NCBI RefSeq assembly: GCF_030247185.1 | Contig: NC_080572.1 | Coordinates: forward strand, 233,059,336 to 233,123,335 | Reading direction: 5' to 3' | Source of the DNA: Malaya genurostris | Lineage: Eukaryota; Arthropoda; Insecta; Diptera; Culicidae | DNA: 64,000 nucleotides | In this document: positions 31,300 to 42,104 of the stretch, one piece after another | Position numbering within the stretch: the stretch's first letter is position 1 | Layout: each line of letters opens with the position of its first letter | Position numbers and translations under genes: made by a program | The notes under the pieces: generated by a model | Databases searched by the model: none | What the model was told of the DNA's origin: nothing | The model's input: only the letters and a program-made list of their open reading frames with translations

Positions 31300-31571
31300 T
31301 GTCGTTTTCGTTTTTAAATTGCACTACACCGGTGTAGCGAAAGCTGCACTGAAACCGTTCGTTTTTACCAATTGCACTACACCAGTACTACACTTTTTCT
31401 GCACCGATACCACTGGTGTAGCACTCATCAAAAGTTTGGTGTAGCTTTGTGCAATGGAATCGTTTATTGTCGACAAGGGTTACTGTTTATGTTTTCATCA
31501 TTTTTGTTCGTTTATTCATGCCATGGTGTAGCACTGCACCGGTGTAGTGCAGTTTAAAAACGAAAACGACA
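31300..31571. mobile_element. MITE with long terminal inverted repeats and TTA target duplication
   Basis: The ends TGTCGTTTTCGTTTTTAAA and (inward from the right) TGTCGTTTTCGTTTTTAAAC are inverted repeats extending about 38 bases through a CACTACACCGGTGTAG palindrome. The flanks are TTA on both sides (31297-31299 and 31572-31574). A 3-bp TWA duplication is typical of PIF/Harbinger elements. The interior repeats ACACCRGTGTAG-like words and has no transposase. Confidence 0.78.
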
Positions 31572-31650
31572 TTAGATCTTGAAAAATCACCAAAAAGGAT
31601 GGGCAAATTTCCGAAAGCGAAAAAAAATGGTTGATGCCAAAAGTCTTATA

Positions 31651-31726
31651 ATTGCATGAAACGTCGAGATTTTGTGTCATCTCGAAAAAATTTTCAATAA
31701 CGCTAAATCTCGACGTTTCATGCAAT
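31651..31726. repeat. Perfect 22-bp stem hairpin
   Basis: Arms 31651-31672 and 31705-31726 are exact reverse complements with core GCATGAAACGTCGAGAT and a 32-base loop. A related core occurs in the arms of the 45295-45620 element, so this is probably the interior of a foldback-type repeat. Confidence 0.75.
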
Positions 31727-31959
31727 TTTTGCATCAAAAAAACTTTTTCAACTTTAACCACTGGGCAGCACCTCTAACTCATGTTCGATTTAGCTCAAAT
31801 TTTGCATGAGTACTTTTTTCGAGGTGCTCAAACTTTTGAGCAATTGCGGTTTACGAAGTTAGAGGTGATCCCAAAATATGAGCACCTTATATATAAGAGC
31901 GCGAAATAACAACGTGTTTTGTCGGTTACGTCACATATACCATTATATCTCCGGAACCA

Positions 31960-32161
31960 GAAGTCACTGCCATTTGATATTCGAACTTGATCAATGGCCT
32001 AACAATAGCTTTCAAACGGGCCTTGACTTCGAAAAGTGCACACACAAACACATACATAACACTATGGGTCTCCGAGGCTCCGTTCGAAAGTCGGTTTTTC
32101 CAGCAATTCTAATACCTTTCTATAGAGAAAGGCAAAAAGATAGATGTAAAACAATTGAATC

Positions 32162-32207
<46 letters not shown>

Positions 32208-32215
32208 GAGAGAAA
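31960..32215 (+). repeat. Fragment of the AAAGGTC-module repeat with a GA microsatellite
   Basis: ATATCTCCGGAACCAGAAGTC and ACCTTTCTATAGAGAAAGGC are characteristic phrases of the dispersed repeat described at 26.9 kb. An AG run (about 32164-32198) followed by GAAAG units to 32215 sits at its end; it produces a spurious Arg-Glu frame. Confidence 0.55.
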
Positions 32216-32729
32216 GGCATATACTCATCAAATCCGTGCCGAAAATACTTTAATCTAGTAAATTTTGGATCACTATTGACTACCCTTTTCATTTAGTAAA
32301 TATTTCAACGTTTCTTCAAAAATTCCATTTTTGCGTTCGTAAGCATCCCTACTCATACTCACTGATAAAGCTAAAATTACGATTTTTGATTGGCTTCACA
32401 GCAGCAGTTTGAATTAAACCATGTCATGGATTGGTATCGAGATGAAAACCGTCACTAATGACGACGTTATGAATTTCTTCATGAAAGTTTATTGTAGCCG
32501 ATTCTATTGATGACTATCATTCTTTTGTTACATTCATCGCCCAATATGAGCAAGACTGTCGCCAGCACATTCACGTAGCGCTCGCTCATGACTGTCACAT
32601 GCGACTTTCATCTGTGCGATTCGCGCGACATTCATATATGACTGCCCGGATAGCAGACAATGCTAAAGTTTCCAGCTCAGGATATTTAAAAGAAATGTGA
32701 GAAGTTTCCAACACTGACCATAATTTCCA

Positions 32730-32850
32730 CAGTTTTGTTCCGATAGGCTTGAAAATTTCACAAAATATCCTTGAAATGTTTTACTATAAGAAAATACAAA
32801 GAAAAAAGCAAATAATTTTTAAAAGTTTTAGACTTTACCCGACCCTCAAT
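32730..32850 (+). repeat. Short dispersed repeat, relative of 51735-51845
   Basis: TTTGTTCCGATAGGCTTGAA...TTTCACAAAATAT...TTGAAATGTTTTACTAT recurs nearly unchanged at 51735-51790. Non-coding. Confidence 0.65.
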
Positions 32851-32859
32851 ATATATCAT

Positions 32860-35200
32860 TTTATCCACTCGAATCGATGCGTAGAAATGTTTCCTAGCAG
32901 CAGATGTAATGAAATTTGGTTAAGCAGTAAATGTTCAAAATCTGACCACTGTTTGTAGTGTCTTGTTTTCCATTTCTCGAATTCGAACCGCTATATAGAA
33001 AACAAAGACGTAGTCCTACGTCAAAAACTTTTTTTTTTGGTCTTTGGTGAAATATGGTTTTAGCGAACTGATACCCTTCTAACATTCAATACATCAGCCA
33101 TTGTTATGTTCAAACTTTCACACAGGGTCAAATTAGTTAGTTTTCCCCTAACTAATTTGACAGAAAACTGATGATCCGGCAAGGCGATCTCCGCTGTGGA
33201 TTTTAAATCCAACACGTCATAAAAAAACGGAAATTTCGAAGCCTTATAACAAATGGTAAAATAAATGTACAATAATTAAAGATGTAGCAGATTTAGGTTT
33301 AGTGAAGATCTCGTCAGATTTGGCAGTAATATAATTTTGAATAAATCATAGGGAGAAATGAATCATGTATGGCTACAGTTTAGAATGAGTTTCCGACAAT
33401 GGTTTTTGCGAAGTAGATAGAGATAACAGGTCACGAAAAGTTTCGCCATCGGAAGTGCAACCATAGTTGACTAGGTTTATTTATGCAATACGGTTTACTC
33501 ATCAATGCAGGCCACTATTGAAGAACCGAACAGCGAAATAGACATTACTCACCGATAGCCATCGATTTCCTAACACTCTAACACCAATGCTGGTATTCAG
33601 TTTGAGAAATTCCCCCAAACGATGTTGATACCAGCTGAAGTTGGTTGGTTTTAATAAAAACTGTGATCAAATTTATTTCCCCTTCTCTTTCTAAGTTTAA
33701 AAGGTTGAATTTTGAATCCAAGTTCATGAGTCTATTTCGGTTATAATTTTTTGATCCTGAGTTTCAAGATTGTTAACTTGATCATATATTTGAGTCCAAC
33801 CATTTTTAAGATCTAGTTTTGAGCTTCTTCTGTTCACTAATAATCGAATGAATTAAATTTACCCAACCGTTTACCAACCAATTTAATTTACTAACCAAAA
33901 CCAATGTCTTAGTCAAATTTTATGCTTTTTTCTTCTTCCACAACTGCTTGTGAACTGCTTCTGAACTTCACTTTTCGCAACTCTCACTTGATTTTTCTCA
34001 TCTACGCTCGACTCTTGGCTGCACAAGTCGTTTCTTTTTTGCTACTTGTCAGTAGCAGAAAGAAGTAGAAAGTAAAATATTTTCCCGTTCAAATGATTCA
34101 ATGTTTACGCGCAGTGAAGGCATCTTTCTTCGTTTTCAGAGCAGGCATGTTCACATTAGAGATGAGAGAAACAGTTAATATCGGTAAGTTGCTCCGGATC
34201 GTTCAGCTCACCAAAGTGAATTGAATCGATGTGGCAACTCATCAGCTCATGTAGATGGAATGAAAAATAGCTTACCGAGTAAAAGGTAAGAAAGCTAATT
34301 CTCTTTTTGAACTTGCTCTCTGTGAGCCAAAGATCCGTTCAGTTCGTGGCCAGTTTTTCTCGTTTCTTCATAATCCAGTGACAAATAAGTGAGCTGATGA
34401 GCTGCAGTTTTTTTTGTCGTTTCATTAGCATTTCTCTGGAACTAAAACGAGTCATGATGCCTCAGCTTTCGATTCATGATTCATGTATCGATTCACTGGA
34501 ACAGTTTGGAAACGGTATGCCAATCTCTAGAACAAATAGTTCATGTGTTCGCACAAATACGTGTGTAATGATTTTTTTTATTTTTCTAGCGTACGATAAC
34601 CGGATACAGAAAATTCATTTTTTGTTAGACAAGATCAGATCATGTTCTCATTCTCTGTGATTTCAAAGTGAAACTCAAAAAGTATGATATTTTTCAACAA
34701 TGCCGGTTCCCTTTTAGGATTTATTAGTTTTTGGTTTAAGTTCATATTCGATGATGAAAGTTGTGAAAGGAATAAAAATAGATTCGTGTTTTATTCGAGT
34801 CAAACCAGTTGTCGTTTGCTAGAACCCCGATCTAAAGGTATTTTCAGTGACAGTAGCATCATTACACTAGCTATGCATTTTGAATCGGCTTTCTAAATAT
34901 AGTGGTCCTGAATTTCTTGCTACATCCGAGGTAGACTTCCGCATTTAGATAAGAAATTATTGCTTGTCATAATCAGATTAATTTCCACAACATTTTTTTA
35001 TCACCAGCTCCATTGAATAGAGCTACATCTGGCAATTCTAGATATTATACGAACTACAGTAACTTCTCCATCATTGTTAAAAAAAATACTTTTTAAAATT
35101 GCATCAGTTGCTAGTATCATTCAGTGCTGGATAAAATATCAATGCGGTACACTCTCTTTTGACACTAGATCCGACACAAGCGCATTTTTGCACATATGGC
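32860..35200. other. Intergenic stretch, no gene recognised
   Basis: The minus-strand frame at 33060-33272 is partly formed by a hairpin (14-bp arms GTCAAATTAGTTAG at 33127-33140 and 33148-33161), so I do not call it. The rest is AT-rich with no recognised elements. Confidence 0.3.
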
Positions 35201-35206
35201 ATGTTG

Positions 35207-35428
35207 TTACATAACATGCTCGATCATTTCATCGTCACGCACAAACATTGTAAAATCGCACCACTTGTCTGACGTAGTACAACTATCAGAATATGTTCCT
35301 GTTTCGAATGCAACATTACACCTACCGAGATAAGCACAGGCTCTGGAACTAGTTAACCCGCGCGGAATGGCCGTTTTGTATCGCACCGGGACCCGTTTCG
35401 TTAGGTACTGAGCACTTCGCATGTGCAT
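35207..35428 (-). CDS. Unrecognised small frame, less AT-rich than its surroundings
   Basis: A 73-codon minus-strand frame with balanced composition (motifs YLTKRVPVRYKTAIP and CTTSDKWCDFTMFVRDDE). I know no family for it. A second such frame lies 310 bases away at 35738-35944 on the same strand. They could be exons of one gene or parts of an old element; evidence for either is thin. Confidence 0.2.
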   Translation of the reverse strand: MHMRSAQYLTKRVPVRYKTAIPRGLTSSRACAYLGRCNVAFETGTYSDSCTTSDKWCDFTMFVRDDEMIEHVM

Positions 35429-35737
35429 CCAATTGATTTATTATATTGATACTAGAGACAAACATCGCATGAATAGCTCATCTTATCAGTTGGAGTACAC
35501 GTCGTTAAAATCATATCCAATATCGGATATTTGAGCCAGGGATGGCAGGTAATATTTTTTCCATAGATCCAATAGTGCGGTGTTTTAAGTATTTTTACTT
35601 TTCATCACTGCCAAAGAGACACAGACCTAAAAGGAAAGTAGATCAATAAAACAATAAAAAATCACGGAAGAAGGACTCGACTCTACACTGTCCTTCTTTC
35701 CGTGTAGTAAGTGGGAACACGTTCCAGAAGTAGACCT

Positions 35738-35944
35738 TCAATGGTAACTTCTCTTTCTGAGCAGCCTACATAGCCGTGTAGTGTCGGCAGTAGTTTTCAA
35801 CTGACTAAGAATAACGCCACGTTTCTGTCCTGGTGATATAAGTCCACCAAATAGGTGAGCCGTAAGAATTGATCCACTGGTTTTCTGTGCCATGTCGTAA
35901 AAGGCCACTAAAACGGGAGCTCGCAAGTCAATCCGGTGACTCAA
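35738..35944 (-). CDS. Unrecognised small frame
   Basis: A 68-codon minus-strand frame (motifs HRIDLRAPVLVAFYDMAQK and SILTAHLFGGLISPGQKRG) with protein-like composition. No family recognised, no start context or splice sites that decide it. It may pair with the frame at 35207-35428. Confidence 0.22.
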   Translation of the reverse strand: MSHRIDLRAPVLVAFYDMAQKTSGSILTAHLFGGLISPGQKRGVILSQLKTTADTTRLCRLLRKRSYH

Positions 35945-35999
35945 CGACGGCTACAAGAGCTTAAATAATGCAATCGCAAACGAAATATTTGTGGGATTT

Positions 36000-36077
36000 A
36001 ACCAAATTTTAATCTAAAAATGTAAAAGAATCTACTGCATCGGTAGATTTTTTACATTTTCAGATTCAAATCTGGTT
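36000..36077. repeat. Long near-perfect hairpin (about 36-bp stem, 6-7-base loop)
   Basis: Left arm 36000-36035 (starts AACCAAATTTTAATCT, ends AATCTAC) pairs with the right arm ending GGTT at 36077. There are only three mismatches and one bulge, and the loop is about TGCATCG. It has the size and shape of a microRNA precursor, but also of a tiny inverted-repeat element. Which it is cannot be told from sequence alone. Confidence 0.6.
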
Positions 36078-36079
36078 AA

Positions 36080-37080
36080 AGCAAGCTTCGTCAGTAGCTG
36101 GTGTGCTTGGATGCAACCAAAGCATCATTGCAGTATTCTGATCAGATCTCTGACTGGACATTGGAAACATTCAGCGTGTAGAGTATTATTGTTGTAATTT
36201 AAGTGAATGCGATTGCGGTACTTCATATAATCTGATAAGTAGCTGTCCCATATTAACGCAGTTAATAATCCGAGCTTTTGGTTCTCCATACATGGTTGAG
36301 TCTTTGTATGGAGAGTAAAAATTGAAAGATACTCTATCGTTTCTCACCCAAAGTGGTAAATAGCTGTAGTCGGAGGGGTTCGTAGTTCTTCCTGGAGTGA
36401 ATTAATTCCTACTGTATTGACTCTGAAAGTTTTGGCAGATTTTTTGACATCCTTATGGAGTATCTCTAAATCCTCTCGGGGGTTGAAGGTTTTATACAAT
36501 GTGAATTTTGGGACCCTGACGATCGTTTGGCATCCTTTCGGGAACGGAAAACGATTTGTTTCTGTTTTGTGCTGTTTTCACACATCACAAACTCCACAAT
36601 TTTTTTTTTCCTTCTTTTCTACGATTGCACCCTTCACCGGCCTCGCCAGGCATTGTCGGGCCCAGAAGATGCTGCCGGACTGCCGGACTGTAGTGCGATT
36701 AATTGATCAATCGAGTGATTCGAAAAATCCGAACTGATTGATGATTGAAACTCTTGAAGATTCATATGATTTTATCCGTTATAACGTAAAGAATCAATTA
36801 CTTAGTTTAACTTATAATTAATACCCAACAAAAGATAGAATGAAAATCGCTAGATGATAAGATGAGATTGAAAACAAAATTCTCTTCAGTGTCAACAACC
36901 AGTATGCAAATCTTCTCTAATCTTTGGAATAGTTCTATTATTTCAACTGTCTTGGGATGCAATTTAATATATCTCCGAAAACAATCCGATTAAACAGTGT
37001 GTTGTTTATTTATGTTTCTCATAGTTGCACTTCTAATCTTACCCGTATGTCTATATATCACAAGCAAGCATCCACAAAGC
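36080..37080. other. Intergenic stretch, nothing recognised
   Basis: No gene or element ends that I can support. A small CTGCCGGA direct duplication occurs near 36671-36688. Confidence 0.3.
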
Positions 37081-37083
37081 GGA

Positions 37084-37230
37084 GCAAAAACTTGGTATTA
37101 CATTCCTTTTGTGGAATTCGACCTTTCGTTTCAACAGACATCGCAGCCGATGTACAGAACCATTGATTGCTACGGTCCTACAGACACTAGGAATCCTTTC
37201 AGGGCTCGAACATACGATAACTAGCTTATA
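37084..37230 (-). repeat. tRNA-derived SINE, diverged copy
   Basis: On the minus strand it shares with the copies at 40810-41003 and 59836-60045 the head motif ATGTTCGAGCCC (here CATACGATAACT/CGTATGTTCGAGCCC-like) and the body phrases GATTGCTACGG, ATCGGCTGCG and GAATGTAATACC. It is the most diverged of the three copies. Confidence 0.65.
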
Positions 37231-38348
37231 AGATATATCTTCGTTCCTATCGTTCGCCCGATAAAGATTAATGATAAAATATAAAATTTTCATTTTATAC
37301 ATTGCTCTTGTAGCTAAGTCACGGAGGGACGAATATGAAAACCGCAGTGGATTTCCAATATTGAAATTTCATATGATGGAAAATGTGATTCATTCAGTAA
37401 TTTTTAGTTTATTACAGCTTGTCGCTTCTAATAACGAGACGATGATTTACAGTGTATATACACGAAAGTCTTTATTAAAATGAAGAACTGCATACTTAGT
37501 TCACTTTTGGGTTATTCCTTCTCGAATGGATTCGAATATTCGGCCAATGTTATAATGAGTAACAATTTATATAAAACTACCGATCAGATGAGAAATCAGA
37601 ACTCATAATTCGAGAGCCAAATGTGTTCACTAACTATTAGAATATAGAGCGGAAAATTGGTGCCAAAATCATAATTAGCCCGCTCATACAAAATCATGCG
37701 CGTCTCCTACGCATCGTAAATCTTCCGGTAATTAGATCCCTAGTGAAAAACGTACACCCCTGTTAAAGTGCGAATAATATGGTGCAAGTACGTATCCAGC
37801 ATCAGGTATTATACTACAACGTTTTAATATTTGCAGCATAACAAGAAAAGTTGAATAAAGCAACTCTCTTCAATTGCTTGATTTTCTCCAAAAATACTGC
37901 CGGGCGAGAAATGCGTCCCAGGTGGTAACCCTATTCTCTTCCGATTCGGAAAATATTGTTTTTTCTCGTATATGTTACTGTAAGATATAATAAATGCTCA
38001 TTCAATTTTTCCTACTTTATCATAATGTGTTGGAGTAACATTGCAATTCTTATCACATAATTGAGTTTTTAGAGAATACAGATAAGTACAATTTTGCTAT
38101 ATAGAGTAATTCAAATTTTCCATGAAAATATCTGGTATCTCTGTCTACTCGTGAAGAAAAGCTACTTTCATAAAGAACTGTCAAAATGAAAGGAGAATTT
38201 TAAATAAGTTCATGTTTTCAACAGTATCTAATACAAACGTGTAAATTTATTTTTAAAAATCATTACAGAAGGGAAATAAAAAAATTTTGTGGTAATGTCG
38301 AATTAAATCAATAAGCTAAAACTAAAGTTTATTTAGAATGGATCATTA
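37231..38348. other. Intergenic stretch, nothing recognised
   Basis: AT-rich sequence without supported exons or elements. Confidence 0.3.
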
Positions 38349-38350
38349 TA

Positions 38351-38787
38351 CAGGGTGCCCCACGAAAAATTTCGAATTTAAAAATAAAGGTTGATATATG
38401 AAATTTATTTAGGAAAAATGTTTGGTTTCAACGCGGACGGCGCTACGTGCCACACAGCCAACGAAACAATCGATGTTTTGCGAACAATCTTTGAAAATCA
38501 AATACGCAGCAGAAATGATGATGTGAATTGGCCCCCGAGAAGCTGCGATTTGACACCGCTTGATTGTTTTCTTTGGAAAGCGGTTAAAGATAAATGTTAG
38601 GTTGGCGTAACATTTATCTTTAACCGCTCCAGAAACAATTGAAGACGGTATTCAAGATGATATTGATGACATCAGGTCAGAAACAATTGAAAATATACTC
38701 AACCATTTAGTGGATCGGATTGGCTATGGCCAAGTCAGCCGTTGGGGTCATTTGAACGAAATTCGAAATTTTTCGTGAGACACCCTG
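38351..38787 (+). mobile_element. Internally deleted Tc1/mariner-superfamily element
   Basis: Ends CAGGGTGCCCCACGAAAAAT and (inward from the right) CAGGGTGTCTCACGAAAAAT are inverted repeats of about 28 bases. TA precedes the left end; the right flank is TG. The interior encodes a transposase C-terminal half, NADGATCHTANETIDVL then WPPRSCDLTPLDCFLWKAVKD. This carries the second catalytic D (DGATCH) and the third (TPLD), typical of a widespread arthropod mariner-like family. The N-terminal half is missing and a hairpin disrupts the frame at 38579-38628. Confidence 0.8.
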
Positions 38788-38937
38788 TGCTTTGATCAAT
38801 AAAATTTTTCAAATGCCTAAGAACAGCTAGTAAAGATTTTTTAAAAATAAATGGTACTCAATTGTTTAACGTTCGTAGCCAAGTTAGTAGAGCATCAAGT
38901 TTCCATCTTTTTGCTCGGTCTGGTTCGCGGTAGTGTA

Positions 38938-39600
38938 CGGAAAGACCAATATCAGCATTTTGGCGGAAAAATTAGTAATTTTTCTGATTTTAGCTAGATA
39001 TTTTTTGAAACAACTAAAAAGATCTTACTTTTGCTAATTCGGATTTTTTAATTCACATTCCCACATAATGATTAAATATTAGTTGAAATGGCTAATTTTT
39101 CAGTTGAATTTACCAATTAAACGTGCGGCGTGTTTTTAGCTAAAACACACTGCATTTCCATTGAACTAATTTTCTAGTTTAATTAGATAAATGAAATGTT
39201 TTTTTCAATCAACATGAATGATTGAACTCAACAGAAGGTGTTCATAAATTCAAGAATTTTTTGTCGATTTCGATTGATATCAATAGTAGATTTTAGAAAT
39301 AATAATTGTTGATTCCGGTATTAGTTTTTAATGATTACAACTAAATAGGAATATTGTGACTTAGGTCTTTATTGGTACCAACAATTTTTTTTATTTGAAC
39401 TGATGTTGATAGTTGATTTTAGCAATAATCATTCTGCGGTTTAGTAATATTTCTTCTGATTTTAGCTAAATTCACCTATTGACCTTGACCACCACTTATA
39501 ATAATTCATGTAATTTTACTTTATTTCAACAAATGTTAGAAATCAATTGAAAATTTCGCAGTATATATCTGAAATACAAAAAAAAAACTCATGTTGAAAT
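38938..39600. mobile_element. Relative of the CACGGAA-ended elements, one end clear
   Basis: The left end CGGAAAGACCAATATCAGC..., preceded by TA, aligns with the right terminus of the 46721-47834 element read inward (CACGGAACGACCGAAATCAGC-type, then CAGCATTTT and ACAACTAAAAA...CTTACTTTTGCT). The body is rich in TTAGTTGAA and AACTAATTTT. I could not find the other terminus. Confidence 0.5.
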
Positions 39601-40084
39601 TAACGCACTGATCCAATGCGACACACAACGAACCGAACTTCGGTAAATACGATAATCAATGATTTTGTAAATTTGAAACGTGTGAAATAAAAATCGACAA
39701 ATTTAAAAATTGACATTTCGAATGTAATGAGCATGCACCGGTAATCAATCCGGTTTATAGGCGGGAGACGAATACCAAAAAACAAACAAAAAGGAAAATA
39801 TATTAAAATTGGCTACCACCGGCAGAGAAAACATATTATTCCTCCTATAAAGTATAAAAGAGTGATTACCGGAGCATGTTGACCAACATTCAAAATATCA
39901 ATTTCTCAATTTGTTGATTTGAATTTTACGTGTTATAAATTCTGTAAAAAATACTAGCGAGTAACTGAAGGTGAAAATTTTCGCAATTTTGTATAAAATA
40001 AAATTCATATACCGAACAATGAGGTTTTTCTGATGTTTATACTAAGTTAAATAGTTAATAAAAATAGCGCTGTTCGCTCGGCGA

Positions 40085-41745
40085 AGTAAATCTGTGTGTG
40101 TGTGTGTGCTGGACCGATTTTGACAAACTTAAATTCAATTGAAAGGTCTCTTGGTCCCATAGGTTGCTATTGAATTTTACCCGTATCGGACTTCCGGTTC
40201 TGGAGTAACGGGGGAAAATGTGTAAAAAAATGAAGAAAATGTGCACTCGATTTTCTAAAGAACCGCTCAACCTATCCTCTTCAACAAAGATTTAAATTAA
40301 AGATCTTTTCCACAGGTTGCTATTGTATTTTATCTAGATCCAACTTCCGATTCTGGAGTTACGGGGTAAAATGCGCAAAATGAACTAAAAACGTTTCATC
40401 GATTTTTTCAGAGACTGCTCATCCAGTTTTCCCTAGCGTATATTCAAATAAAAAGTCATACAACCCCATGTAATCCTACCAAATTCTGGATCCGGATACG
40501 ACTTCCGGTTCCGGAATTGCAAACTAATAGGTAAAAATATCATATTCCGGGGCGTGTTTTTATACATGACACGGAAAAATTCAATCAAATGCATTCAAAT
40601 AACCGTATAATTCTTGAATTGGACAGATTTGGTTAGTTGATGACCAAACACATTGATTGTTGGTATATCTGATCTTTGTTTCAGATTCCAAAGTATCGCA
40701 AAAAAGGGATCGTGTAATCCAAACCGGAAATCACTTCAATTTCTTAGAAGCGGATGAACCGATTTTTAAGAACTAAGATTCGAATGAAAGGTCTTATAGC
40801 AAAGCCTTGGCATTACATTCCTTTTGTGGAATTTGGCCTTTCTGTTTCAACAGACTTCGCAGCCGATTTTTAGTATACAGAATTATTGAATGGCTAGTAC
40901 TATGGATCCTACTGACACTACGAATTCTTCCAGGTCGGGGCTCGAACATACGACAACTGGCTTGTAAGACCAGTGTCCTTTGCATTGAACCGCCAACCCG
41001 GAAAAAGGTCTTATAGTCCCATAGTAAATTTCAGAATATTATTTATATCCGACATCTGGTTCCGGAAATATGGGGTAAAATGTGCAAAAAATGTTAAAAT
41101 AAGTGGACCTCTAAGAGTTAGGTGCACTTCTAAGAGTTAGCTAAACCGATTTTCACAAGCTTAGATTCAAATGAAAGGTCTTGTGATCCCATACAATTTT
41201 TTTTGATAGGACTTCCGACTTCGGAGTTATGGGGTAAAATGTGCAAAAAAAATTGAAATGTATGAACTAATTTGTCTCAAATATGGAGTCATTACCAGTA
41301 GACGGTAAAAAAACTGATTTCGGCAATCATGGTTCCCGGTTTCCGATTCCGCAGGCACTGGAAATAGTGGTCATATTATCCCAAATGGATCTTACCCACT
41401 TTTCTCAGCAATGGTTTGACCGATTTTCTTAAACTTAGATTCAAATGAATCTTATCCGGATATGACTTCCGGTTCCGGAATTATAGGGTGCTGTGGGTTT
41501 AAAATTGTATACTATCCCTTAAATGGGCGAAACAAAAAATCCAAAAAAAATCTAAATCAACATCAAAACTGCCCCAATCGGTAGTCATTACCAGTAGATG
41601 GCCAAACAAAGCGATTCCGGTTATTCATTCAAGAATCGAAGATAATTATTGGGAAGAATACCACAGTATTATATATGATAGTATGATTGATGTGAGAAAG
41701 GCATCATTGCACCGCTAGGAAGTATAAAACAGGTTTTTTACTTAC
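40085..41745. repeat. AAAGGTC-module repeat (opposite orientation to the 26.9 kb copy), carrying a SINE
   Basis: A GT run (about 40093-40108) is followed by at least five diverged modules (GACCGATTTTGACAAAC, ATTCAATTGAAAGGTC, GGACTTCCGGTTCTGG and similar). The block ends with GTGAGAAAGGCATCATTGCA and CCGCTAGGAAGTATAAAAC. This is the same family as 26870-28500. One module is interrupted by the SINE at 40810-41003. Confidence 0.6.
40797..41016 (-). repeat. tRNA-derived SINE with 13-bp target duplication
   Basis: The SINE body is 40810-41003 on the minus strand. Its head begins CCGGGTTGGCGGTTCAATGC and contains CTGGTCTTACAAGCCAG, which folds as an anticodon arm with TAC in the loop (valine-like), and the B-box word TGTTCGAGCCCC. 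The tail ends GGAATGTAATGCCAAGG. The word AAAGGTCTTATAG flanks it on both sides (40797-40809 and 41004-41016), so it inserted into a module of the surrounding repeat. Confidence 0.85.
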
Positions 41746-42104
41746 CGACAAACCCAACAAATTACTATGTCAAACTTATAATGATGCGCTTTACTCAAAT
41801 ATTAGAGAAATAGATTAAAGAACGGCGATTACGGAACAACCGTTCTGATCAGAGTTGCCAATGTTCCAGATTTTTAGACACTCTAACAAACGAGACATTT
41901 TGTCAGATTTTACCAATTTCTCCTGATTTTCAAATTTTCTGCATATAAAGTACCAGTTTCATCAGTTCTATTGCACTTATCTCGAAATAAATGGTTTAAA
42001 ATCGTCAAATAGGTAGAAAAAAAAATGAAAATAAGGCTTGCAAAGGAGTTGCGTCACAGTACAATTATAAAGTTTCGCTGAAGAAGAGTTAAACTTTACG
42101 TCTT

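Noticed and set aside
31878..32258. 126-codon plus-strand frame with an Arg-Glu repeat
   Set aside because: The Arg-Glu tract is the translation of a GA microsatellite, and the rest lies in the AAAGGTC-module repeat.
33060..33272. 70-codon minus-strand frame considered as an exon
   Set aside because: Part of it is a 14-bp-arm hairpin (33127-33161), and no convincing splice sites or family resemblance were found.
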